Positions 32,237-39,775 of a stretch of DNA of 64,000 bases are shown in pieces. Each line of letters starts with the position of its first letter. Position 1 is the first letter of the stretch. Location of the stretch: NCBI GenBank assembly GCA_965116945.1, contig OZ220734.1, forward strand, positions 2,232,001 to 2,296,000, written 5' to 3'. The stretch is from Plut-88900 sp965116945 (GTDB taxonomy: Bacteria > Chloroflexota > Dehalococcoidia > Plut-88900). The notes beneath the pieces were generated by a model. The model saw nothing but the letters and a program-made list of their open reading frames with translations, was not told where the DNA came from and ran no database searches. The translations under genes and the position numbers were made by a program.

Positions 32237-33367
32237 TTAAATGCCGTATAGTCGGGCGCAGTTCTCCCAGAGGATCTTCTTTTGCGATGCTTCCGGCACA
32301 ACATCCATCTCCAAGAAGGTGTCCAATGCGTTGGGGTACTTGGAGTCGTGGTGGGGGTAGTCTGTGGAGAGGACGAGGTTGTCGTCCCCAACTGTTTCCA
32401 GCACGTTCTTGACCATGAATTCATCGACATCAACGGAGATGAAGCTCTGTCGCCGGAAGTAGTCCGAGGGCGGGCCCTGGAGCTTTGTTCTTTCCCACGG
32501 GCCGAAGGTTTCCCATTCCTCGTCAAGCCTCCAGAGCCACCAGGGAAGCCAACTACAGTTTCCCTCGAGGAATCCAGCCCTGAGAGTCGGAAATCTCTCC
32601 AGCACTCCCCCCCCGATCATGCTGCCGACGTCAAGCATCAGTTCCATGGGATGGGTGGCGGCGTGGGCGATAACGAAGGCATCCAGGAATCGGGTCCCTA
32701 TGTGCTGCTGGTAAGCACCCTGGATGCCGTGGAAACATACCGGCACGCCCAGGGATTCGGCTTCCTGCCAAAACGGGTCGTAGTAAGGGTCATACCAAGG
32801 CTTGTCGTTGACGGGATTGGAGGGGAGGACCAGGGCAACCATTCCGAGGTCTTTAACTGCGCGTCGGGCCTCCTGTGCGGCTAAGTGGGCGTCATGCATT
32901 GGCATTTGGGCAGCGCCCTTAAGCCTGGCTGGATCGGCGGAACAGAAGTCACGAAGCCAATCATTGAAAGCGGCACAGATTGCCAGGGACAGGTAGGGCT
33001 CCATGCCGTCCAGGGCGATTACATGGGCGCCGAAGGTCCTGAAAAGAACCGCAACGTCGATCCCCTCGACCTCCAATGCCTCCAACTGGGTCACGTTGTC
33101 GAATTTCGCTGCCCGAGCCTTTGCGAACCGGTCGGTAATTGCTTCGTGCCGCCCGGACAGCACTTCGGTGCGGGGTTTTCTATCCGAATAAGCAGGAAAA
33201 ATCCTGTCTTCAACGATCCATTTGTTCGTAAAACCGTGGCTCGTGGCTATACCCCGGAACTCGGGTGCGCGCGACCGGAAGTCGGTGTTGATGTAGTTCT
33301 GCCAGAGGTCTGGAGGCTCCATGACGTGCATGTCGCTGTCCAAGACCCTCAATCCGTTTCTGGCCAT
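32237..33367 (-). CDS. Amidohydrolase 2 family protein (ACMSD/decarboxylase-like)
   Basis: 376 residues. N-terminal metal site LDSDMHVMEPPDLW (Asp-x-His where many members have HxH), then SFGVPVCFHG-like segment (SLGVPVCFHGIQGAY), the FPTLRAGFLEGNCSWLPWWL block and LVLSTDYPHHDSKYPN near the C-terminus with catalytic Asp and following His. This is the Amidohydro_2 pattern of aromatic acid decarboxylases and lactonases. Likely acts in catabolism of a ring compound (inference). It lies 25 bases before the aminotransferase gene. Confidence 0.88.
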   Translation of the reverse strand: MARNGLRVLDSDMHVMEPPDLWQNYINTDFRSRAPEFRGIATSHGFTNKWIVEDRIFPAYSDRKPRTEVLSGRHEAITDRFAKARAAKFDNVTQLEALEVEGIDVAVLFRTFGAHVIALDGMEPYLSLAICAAFNDWLRDFCSADPARLKGAAQMPMHDAHLAAQEARRAVKDLGMVALVLPSNPVNDKPWYDPYYDPFWQEAESLGVPVCFHGIQGAYQQHIGTRFLDAFVIAHAATHPMELMLDVGSMIGGGVLERFPTLRAGFLEGNCSWLPWWLWRLDEEWETFGPWERTKLQGPPSDYFRRQSFISVDVDEFMVKNVLETVGDDNLVLSTDYPHHDSKYPNALDTFLEMDVVPEASQKKILWENCARLYGI

Positions 33368-33408
33368 TCAGATCTTTCTCCGTTCGTAAGGGTTTAGGGA
33401 CTGGGGAA

Positions 33409-34947
33409 TCAGGCCCAGTCTTTAATAACGCGGTGGGCGGCATTGTGGCCGGGAGCTCCTGTAACCTCACCACCGGGATGGGTTCCTGCACCGCAGAGAT
33501 ACAGGCCCTCTATTGGCGTTCGGTAGTCGGACCAGCCGGGTATGGGCCGGTCTGAGAGCATCTGGGACGAGACGAGGTCCAGGTGATGAATGTTCCCATT
33601 GGTCAGGCCAACCCTGCTCTCCATGTCCAGGGGATTGATCAGCACCCAGTCGATGAGGGCATCCCGGAAATTGGGGGCAAATTCGGTAATTTTGTCTATG
33701 AGACTTTCCGCTACTTGCTCTCGGGCATCATCCCAGGAACCCGAAGCAAGCTCCCGAGGGGCGTGCAGCACGAAGGCCGACAGCAAGTGATTGTCTTTAG
33801 CTGCAAGGGAGTCGTCATAGACTGACGGCACCTGAAGCTCAATGACCGGGCAATCTGTGAACCGGCCCTCAGCAGTGTCGGCGCAGCTCTTCTGGAAGTA
33901 TGCGGGCGAGTCGCAGATGTCCAGCATTCCCAGGTACTGATTTGACTGCAATGTGGGGAAGAAGCGGGAGAAGTCGGGGGCTTCACTAAGGGCGCAATGG
34001 AACTTCAGGTGCGTGAGATTGGTTTTTACCTCTGCAAGGCTAGCTGCGAAGTTGGAGTCGAGGTTCTCGAGGCCAACGAGTTGGCGGAAGGTGTGAAGGG
34101 GATCGGCGTTTGAAACAACCACCCTGCTCTCAATCTGCTCACCGTCCTCAAGTTCCACTCCTACAGCTTGCCGCTCCCTGATGATCACGTTTTTTACCTT
34201 GGCATCGGTCCTTATGGAAACCCCGTTCGACCGCGCGGAATTCGCCATGGCCCGGGTAAGACCACCCATTCCACCTCTAGGTAGCCCGGTGTCGGCCGGG
34301 TCCACGTAGCGATTGCAGGCGTAGTAGGCCGACGGCAGGGCATTCCCAACGACATACAGGCCCCGAGGGTCGGGGGAGTAGACCATGCATGCCTTGAGCT
34401 TCTCCGATTCGAAGTATTGGTCCAGCAATTCACCCATACTTACCGTACGGAGCGTGTTGAGCACATCCTCAAGTTCGGTGCCCCGAACTCTCTCTTCCAC
34501 CTCTTGCCAAGTGGGCGCGGGATGAAGCATGTAGGGTCCTATAATCTCGGCGGCCTTGTCCCAAAACGCATACCAGTTGGTATAGGCTTCAACGTCCGGT
34601 GGACTGAGTCTCGCTATCTCTTCCTTTGTCCGCTCATCCTCATCCCAGAGGAGCAAACCAGTCCCGTCCGGGAAGGGTCGCGCGGTGTGAGGATCCAACC
34701 TGAAAAGCTCCAACCCATGCTCATGGAGTTCAAGGTCTTTGACTACCTTGGGTTGCAGCAGCCATGAGACGTAGGAGCAGGAGGAGAATTGAAAGCCGGG
34801 TATGAGTTCCTCGGTTATGCACGCGCCGCCCACCTGGTCCCGACGCTCCAACACGAGGACCTTCATCCCGGCCTTGGCCATGTAACCCGAAGCCACGAGG
34901 CCGTTGTGTCCCCCACCTATTATGATTGCGTCAAAGTCGTTTGCCAT
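33409..34947 (-). CDS. Phytoene-dehydrogenase-like FAD-dependent oxidoreductase
   Basis: 512 residues. N-terminal dinucleotide motif DAIIIGGGHNGLVASGYMAK, ERRDQVGGACITEEL and C-terminal GLYLCGAGTHPGGEVTGAPG are characteristic of the CrtI-like 'NAD(P)/FAD oxidoreductase' group. No carotenoid genes are nearby, so a carotenoid substrate is unlikely. The neighbours (ThDP enzyme, Amidohydro_2 protein) suggest a catabolic oxidation. Confidence 0.9.
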   Translation of the reverse strand: MANDFDAIIIGGGHNGLVASGYMAKAGMKVLVLERRDQVGGACITEELIPGFQFSSCSYVSWLLQPKVVKDLELHEHGLELFRLDPHTARPFPDGTGLLLWDEDERTKEEIARLSPPDVEAYTNWYAFWDKAAEIIGPYMLHPAPTWQEVEERVRGTELEDVLNTLRTVSMGELLDQYFESEKLKACMVYSPDPRGLYVVGNALPSAYYACNRYVDPADTGLPRGGMGGLTRAMANSARSNGVSIRTDAKVKNVIIRERQAVGVELEDGEQIESRVVVSNADPLHTFRQLVGLENLDSNFAASLAEVKTNLTHLKFHCALSEAPDFSRFFPTLQSNQYLGMLDICDSPAYFQKSCADTAEGRFTDCPVIELQVPSVYDDSLAAKDNHLLSAFVLHAPRELASGSWDDAREQVAESLIDKITEFAPNFRDALIDWVLINPLDMESRVGLTNGNIHHLDLVSSQMLSDRPIPGWSDYRTPIEGLYLCGAGTHPGGEVTGAPGHNAAHRVIKDWA

Positions 34948-34984
34948 GTCACACCGCTCTGGTAAAGGAATTTAGCTTAGAGCG

Positions 34985-35404
34985 CTAGGTGTCCGTTAGC
35001 CGACGCGCAGTAGCCCGGAAGTCGTCGGGGTTGGGGCCATTGTCGATTATCACGTCTACTACTGCCGGCTTCCCGGAGGCCTGAGCTTCCTTCAATGCGC
35101 CGGACACCTCCCTGGAGTCGCTCACTTGCACCCCATAGGCGCCCATCGAACGGGCTATGGCTCCGTGGTCGGTCTCGGAAAACTCCGCCGAAATCACCTT
35201 GTCACCCTGGTGATGCTTGACCATGCCCAGCGCAGAGTCGTTCAGCACGACGTAGACTACGGGAAGATCATACTGGATGGCAGTGGAAATGGCGTGGACG
35301 GACATCATGAATCCCCCATCCCCCGTGACCCCGACAACGGGTCTTTCCGGGTGCGCCAGCTTAAGTGCGAGGGCAGCAGGAAGGCTCCAGCCCATACCGG
35401 CCAT
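34985..35404 (-). CDS. C-terminal part of a split ThDP-dependent enzyme
   Basis: 139 residues carrying the ThDP-binding (PP) domain of acetolactate-synthase-like enzymes: GMGWSLPAALALKLAHPERP, VGVTGDGGFMMSVHAIST (GDG..., the diphosphate/Mg site) and YVVLNDSALGMVKHHQ. It is in frame with the gene at 35438-36685 and separated by one TAA (35438-35440) and 11 sense codons. Without the N-terminal part it lacks the activating Glu. Internal ATG with no ribosome-binding site, so it is best seen as the second half of a broken gene. Confidence 0.75.
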   Translation of the reverse strand: MAGMGWSLPAALALKLAHPERPVVGVTGDGGFMMSVHAISTAIQYDLPVVYVVLNDSALGMVKHHQGDKVISAEFSETDHGAIARSMGAYGVQVSDSREVSGALKEAQASGKPAVVDVIIDNGPNPDDFRATARRLTDT

Positions 35405-35437
35405 GCCACCGGGAGCAAATATGGTCTTAGCTGACTG

Positions 35438-36685
35438 TTACTGGTAATGGTGGCACATCCACACACGGTTATTGCCTGCATCAAGACTGATGAGGGTGGA
35501 AGGGTCTAGGGTCTCCTGCAGCAACCGGACTAGGCGCTGAGGCAGTACCGGCGCCGAGTCCATCTGTAGCTCGGGGTCACCATAGAAATTGGCTTTACTC
35601 TTAAGCGCGGCGAGGGCCTCGACTCTACCAGAGGCATCACGATTTTCCACACCCAGAGAGTCGATAATCTGTAGCATCACCTCCCTGGCATCGCCGATCA
35701 GGCCCAGGTCTATGGGGAACGACCAACCAGCGTTACGTTCCTCGATGTCTATCTGGATGATCGTCTGCCTCTTGGGGTCGAACAGGGAGGGTGTTTCTCC
35801 AACGGTTTCCTGGCTGGTGAGCTTGGCTCCGACTACCAGGACAACGTCAGCGCGACCTACAGCCGTGTTGGCAGCCTGCTGGCCATATTGACCGACCATT
35901 CCCAGGGCCTGGAGGTGAGTCTCGGGGACAGAACTCTTGCCTTTGTATGAGGTAGCCACTCCGGCCCCAAGCCTTTCAGCAAGGCGTTGTAATTCGGGGT
36001 GGGCGTTGGCCACATGTACGCCGTTTCCAGCGACTATTACCGGGAATTCGGCATCAGCCAGAAGTTGGGCAGCCTTCTCGACGTCTTCGGGGCGCGCTAC
36101 GGAGGGTTTGGTGTTCAGGTAGCCCTGGATTGGGTGGATGAAGGGAGGTGATTCAACGTCCACATCACCGATGATGGAGCGGCTTCGCATAAGCACGACC
36201 CCGGGCCCGGGGCGACCGCTGGTCGCGTGTTTCATCGCCAACTGGAGACCAACGACCGCCTCCTTTGCAGAGGTGGCGAGAGTGGTGTACTTAGACATGG
36301 AGCGAAATATGGTCAACAGATCAATGCTGCCGTATTCCCCGGACCCAGACTGATTTGCCGGGTGCTGGGCCATGTCCCCGTCTGAAGTGTCGGTCAGGAC
36401 CACCATTGGGGAACTGCTTAGTTGGGCCTCCATGATGCCAAAGGAGGCATTTGATCCGATGAATAGGCCCTGGCCCATTACGGCAGCCGGGCGCCCGGTT
36501 GCCCGGGCATAGGCATCGGCCATGATTGCAGCGCCCTGCTCATGACGGACGAGAATGGGTTTGACGGCCGGCCTGTCGTACAGGGAGTTATATATGGCGC
36601 CCGTGCCACCACCGGGAATACCGAATACGTACTCTATTCCGGCCTCCTGGAGCACATCGGCGATCATTTCGTGGGCCCTGGTCAT
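35438..36685 (-). CDS. ThDP-dependent enzyme (acetolactate-synthase-like), N-terminal and central domains
   Basis: 415 residues: Pyr domain with activating Glu (ILVRHEQGAAIMADAYARAT), then the central DHS domain. The frame ends at TAA 35438 just at the start of the PP domain, and the PP domain continues in the same frame to 34985. So a single nonsense codon splits a ~567-residue enzyme. The protein as encoded cannot bind ThDP fully. Start ATG 36685 overlaps the stop of the upstream small gene by ATGA. A real mutation, a sequencing error or two-subunit expression are possible. Confidence 0.82.
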   Translation of the reverse strand: MTRAHEMIADVLQEAGIEYVFGIPGGGTGAIYNSLYDRPAVKPILVRHEQGAAIMADAYARATGRPAAVMGQGLFIGSNASFGIMEAQLSSSPMVVLTDTSDGDMAQHPANQSGSGEYGSIDLLTIFRSMSKYTTLATSAKEAVVGLQLAMKHATSGRPGPGVVLMRSRSIIGDVDVESPPFIHPIQGYLNTKPSVARPEDVEKAAQLLADAEFPVIVAGNGVHVANAHPELQRLAERLGAGVATSYKGKSSVPETHLQALGMVGQYGQQAANTAVGRADVVLVVGAKLTSQETVGETPSLFDPKRQTIIQIDIEERNAGWSFPIDLGLIGDAREVMLQIIDSLGVENRDASGRVEALAALKSKANFYGDPELQMDSAPVLPQRLVRLLQETLDPSTLISLDAGNNRVWMCHHYQ

Positions 36686-36876
36686 TTGCTTGATGTCGCT
36701 TTCCTTCGAATTATCCAGGCCAAATTCAGTGCGGCAAGAAGCCCAGCTGCGATCCAAAGAGCGGTACCTAGTAGTGGGTTGTATTGCAGACCAATCCCCA
36801 GCCCAAGGAAAAATACGACGATAGCAGCTAGGAATAGTATCGCGTGGGTGACAAGCCTGAAAGAACTAACCAACAT
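36682..36876 (-). CDS. Small two-helix membrane protein, 64 aa
   Basis: Two membrane helices (LVTHAILFLAAIVVFFLGLG and LWIAAGLLAALNLAWII) and a basic C-terminus. The stop overlaps the start of the ThDP gene by ATGA, which supports expression. No family recognised. No clear ribosome-binding site; it may be translated from a leaderless mRNA. Confidence 0.55.
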   Translation of the reverse strand: MLVSSFRLVTHAILFLAAIVVFFLGLGIGLQYNPLLGTALWIAAGLLAALNLAWIIRRKATSSK

Positions 36877-36994
36877 CTGGACGATTCTAACATCTGGAAG
36901 GTATCCGTGTTCCTTGCCGTTCGGGACTAGAACACTCCGATTGACGGTCTACCGGTATAATGCCCCAGGGACGGCCTGTCCCGGAGGATGAGCC

Positions 36995-37378
36995 ATAGAG
37001 CGCAGATTTTTCGAGGAACTAGTGGATAAGGCTATGGCAGACCTTCCATCGGAGTTTGCCATGATTCTCGGCGACGGCAACGTGGTAAGGGTCATAAAGG
37101 ACTATCCGTCTGATGAGCAGCTCCGCTCGGTGGGGCTGGACCATCCCCTTGAACTGCTGGGACTCTACGACGGCATCCCCCTCACCGAACGTAGTGTGTT
37201 CCACTCCGGGGTGCAACCTGACCGTATTTTCATCTTCCAGCGTCCTATAGAAGCGATGTGTGAGAGTGATGAAGAGGTCGCCAGTGAAGTCAGGCACACC
37301 GTGATCCATGAGGTCGGTCATTTCTTTGGCATAAGCGATGAACGTCTAGATGAGTTGATGGGAGAGAGGAAGCAATGA
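36995..37378 (+). CDS. Zincin-like metallopeptidase (COG3824-type)
   Basis: Small metallopeptidase with the zincin motif HTVIHEVGHFFGISDERL (HExxH plus downstream Asp). The usual caller start is GTG 37022. The frame upstream reads ERRFFEELVDKAMADLP, which matches the family N-terminus; an ATA at 36995 is preceded by GGAGG at about 7 bases, after an in-frame TGA, and no ATG/GTG/TTG is available there. I give 36995 with the GTG as alternative (GAGGAA lies just before it). 127 residues from ATA. It overlaps the next gene by ATGA. Confidence 0.75.
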   Translation: MERRFFEELVDKAMADLPSEFAMILGDGNVVRVIKDYPSDEQLRSVGLDHPLELLGLYDGIPLTERSVFHSGVQPDRIFIFQRPIEAMCESDEEVASEVRHTVIHEVGHFFGISDERLDELMGERKQ

Positions 37379-39342
37379 CCACAGCCGGCGCTCCCCAGGT
37401 TTCTACCGCCGAAGAAAAGGTCGGGGCCCGAGCGGACTCATGGCAACTTGTTTTAGTGGCTCTCCTTTTCACCCTGGGCATCGAGATGCTGCGGCTTTTC
37501 ATGTCCAGCATGGTCTTTTACCTGCGAGAGGCACGAGAGTTCTCAACGGTGCAGATCGGGGGGATCGCCCTTTTGTGTTTCCTGGCAGCGCTGCTGGCAC
37601 CCTTGCCGGCCCGGGGCATGGGGTCCGGGCGCCTTTTGCAGTTAAGCGCCTTTGGAATTTGTATCACCCGAATCATCATCCAGTTTACAGGGGCGCCTTC
37701 TCTCGATTTCGCAATGTCTATCGTGGGAACGGTCCTTTTCTTGTGGGCAATTCCAGCCAGCGCCTCCGTAGCTTCCGACGGCAAAAGGATCACGGGGGCC
37801 ACATGGTTACTGGGTCTTCTCACGGGCATCGCCCTGGACACGGCAATAAAGGGAGCCTTTGGGACCGTTGATCTGTCCTTTCATCCAAATGTGGGCGCTG
37901 ACATAGTTGCAGTCTTGCTCTCTTTGGGGCTTTCGACCTCGGCCAAGTTTGTATCGATGCGGACTCCAAGCCACCAAGCGCTGCCACCCGGGCCCCGGGC
38001 CTCTCTTCTCATGCTTGTCCTGGGGCCGTTCTTGTTCCTGGAGATGCTTCTGTTCCAGAACATTGGCCAGCAGACTTCATTGATTGGATGGGAGCTGCCC
38101 GGGGTATTGTCTCTAATCGTGGCGGCTAACCTGGCCGGGATTGCGCTCGTGCCACTGGCGGTGCGTCTACCCGGACGAACAAGCCTGTTCCTGGCACCTA
38201 TCGCTACAGCGCTATTGGTTGTCTTTCTGATGCAAGAGCAATCCGGGGCCCTAGCTGCAGTAATAATGGCCGTGGGACATTTGCTGCTGGTGCTGCTCCT
38301 TGCAGTTCTAACTTCTCGAGTTAACCCGGACTTGGCGCCTCGTCCCTACACCCTTGCTTCGCTCATTTCCTTCGCGGGAATGCTCCTGTTCCTGATCCTG
38401 GGTTTCCTCTATTACGCCGCGTACGATATCGACGTAGGAGTAACACAGCGTACGGTGGTGCTGGCAGCAATCGTCCTGATGGCCGTGCCCGTGGGTCTGG
38501 TGGTCTGGGTTGCGCCTGGACCTGCACACCGTGCCCCGTTCATCTGGGCGGGTCGGCTGGCTGCACTAATGATGCTTGCGCCTCTCATTCTCACCATATC
38601 GTGGTCCGAGCCTGAGCAAGAGTCGGGAGACGGGTTCCCTGTACGCGTGATGGCTTACAACATTCACCAGGGCTTCGGAACTTCCGGCGCTTTCGCACTG
38701 GAGGATATCGCTCAGGTGATTGAAGCGGAATCAGCAGACATCATTGCACTACAGGAGGTATCTCGGGCCTGGTTGGTGGATGGGTCAGTGGATACCCTGT
38801 CATGGCTCTCTCAGCGGCTGGATATGGGCTACGCGTGGGGCCCTGCCGCCGACTCTGCGTGGGGGAATGCCGTCCTGAGTCGCTACCCCATATTGCACGT
38901 GGAAAGAAATGAGATGCCCAATAACGATGACTTCCCTCTGGACAGAGCGTACCTCTGGGTGGAAATCGACATTGGAGAGGAGGCGCCCCTGCGGGTAATA
39001 GCAACCCACTTCCATCATGTGCGCGATGAAGGTGAATACCGAATCCCGCAGACAGAGGCGGTTCTGGAGAGATGGACCGGCGCGTCGCGGACGGTGCTTC
39101 TGGGTGACCTGAACGGAGAGCCGAAAGACCGGGAAATCATGATGCTTGCGGAGGCCGGTCTACTCGACGTATTTGTCGACTCCGGGGTGTCGGGCCACGG
39201 GTTCACGTCCCCGTCCGACGGGCCAAACAGACGCATTGATTACGTGTGGACAAGCCCCGATTTGAAATCCACGGACTACTCCTCGGCAGAAAGTCAGGCC
39301 TCTGACCATTTGCCTGTAGCGGTTACTATCGGGAAGCGTTAG
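37375..39342 (+). CDS. Polytopic membrane protein with C-terminal endonuclease/exonuclease/phosphatase domain
   Basis: 655 residues. The first ~410 carry about eleven membrane helices. The last ~240 are an EEP-fold domain with intact motifs: MAYNIHQG (Asn), IIALQEVSR (Glu), ATHFHH, LLGDLNGEP (Asp/Asn), RRIDYVW and SDHLPV (Asp-His). EEP domains hydrolyse phosphodiester or phosphate bonds of nucleic acids, lipids or inositides; a membrane substrate is likely given the fusion. Translationally coupled to the metallopeptidase gene (ATGA). Confidence 0.87.
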   Translation: MTTAGAPQVSTAEEKVGARADSWQLVLVALLFTLGIEMLRLFMSSMVFYLREAREFSTVQIGGIALLCFLAALLAPLPARGMGSGRLLQLSAFGICITRIIIQFTGAPSLDFAMSIVGTVLFLWAIPASASVASDGKRITGATWLLGLLTGIALDTAIKGAFGTVDLSFHPNVGADIVAVLLSLGLSTSAKFVSMRTPSHQALPPGPRASLLMLVLGPFLFLEMLLFQNIGQQTSLIGWELPGVLSLIVAANLAGIALVPLAVRLPGRTSLFLAPIATALLVVFLMQEQSGALAAVIMAVGHLLLVLLLAVLTSRVNPDLAPRPYTLASLISFAGMLLFLILGFLYYAAYDIDVGVTQRTVVLAAIVLMAVPVGLVVWVAPGPAHRAPFIWAGRLAALMMLAPLILTISWSEPEQESGDGFPVRVMAYNIHQGFGTSGAFALEDIAQVIEAESADIIALQEVSRAWLVDGSVDTLSWLSQRLDMGYAWGPAADSAWGNAVLSRYPILHVERNEMPNNDDFPLDRAYLWVEIDIGEEAPLRVIATHFHHVRDEGEYRIPQTEAVLERWTGASRTVLLGDLNGEPKDREIMMLAEAGLLDVFVDSGVSGHGFTSPSDGPNRRIDYVWTSPDLKSTDYSSAESQASDHLPVAVTIGKR

Positions 39343-39448
39343 TCGCGCGCCGAAAAGGCAATCGTGTTGTGGGGTGTTGAGTCGGCTTTTCCGCGTTACC
39401 TGGCACAAGCACAGGAATACAGTAAAAGCAGTTGGAATTAGAGGTTGT

Positions 39449-39480
39449 CCCCGGACCGTCTCAATTCAGACGGTCCGGGG
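39449..39480. terminator. Hairpin between convergent genes
   Basis: Perfect 13-bp stem CCCCGGACCGTCT / AGACGGTCCGGGG with loop CAATTC, between the EEP-domain gene (plus) and the DUF5679 gene (minus). No T-run on either side, so it is a terminator or mRNA-end hairpin by position. Confidence 0.6.
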
Positions 39481-39491
39481 TCAGAGTAAAA

Positions 39492-39635
39492 CTAGCTGGA
39501 CTTGCCAATGCGGAACATCTTGGTCCCACAAACCGGGCAGACACCGCGGGTCGCCGGGCGACCGTTCTTCATGGTGATCTGCTCTGCGTCTTTCATCTCC
39601 TGGGACGCTCGACACTTAACGCAGTAGCCTTGCAT
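39492..39635 (-). CDS. DUF5679 zinc-ribbon protein, 47 aa
   Basis: Reads MQGYCVKCRASQEMKDAEQI, then a TMKNGRPATRGVCPVCGTKM block and FRIGKSS. This is the complete DUF5679 pattern with two CxxC pairs (Cys5/Cys8 and Cys33/Cys36) binding one zinc. Function unknown; the members are small and common in Chloroflexota and related genomes. The gene is monocistronic. Confidence 0.88.
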   Translation of the reverse strand: MQGYCVKCRASQEMKDAEQITMKNGRPATRGVCPVCGTKMFRIGKSS

Positions 39636-39663
39636 GTTAATCCCCTACCTTTTGATAATCTTT

Positions 39664-39707
39664 CGGGGCCGTCAGCAATTTGATTAGCTCATTGCTTCTC
39701 GGCCCCG
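39664..39707. terminator. Hairpin downstream of the penicillin-acylase homologue
   Basis: CGGGGCCG ... CGGCCCCG enclosing an inner AGCAAT ... ATTGCT stem with an 11-base loop. It lies about 70 bases beyond the acylase stop codon and upstream of the DUF5679 gene; position suggests a terminator, without a clear T-run. Confidence 0.45.
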
Positions 39708-39775
39708 TCCACTGCGGCCATAGCATCGCACATGCGGGGCGCTTCGGTCAATAGTCTGCCGGGACTATTGTAAGC

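Noticed and set aside
35438..35440. Programmed read-through or recoding of the TAA in the ThDP gene
   Set aside because: TAA is the most efficient stop; no selenocysteine or pyrrolysine signal uses TAA and no slippery site is seen. Mutation or error is simpler.
36940..36960. Promoter TTGACG/TATAAT upstream of the zincin-like gene
   Set aside because: The two hexamers are only 9 bases apart. TATAAT alone may be a -10 element, but no -35 at 16-18 bases was found.
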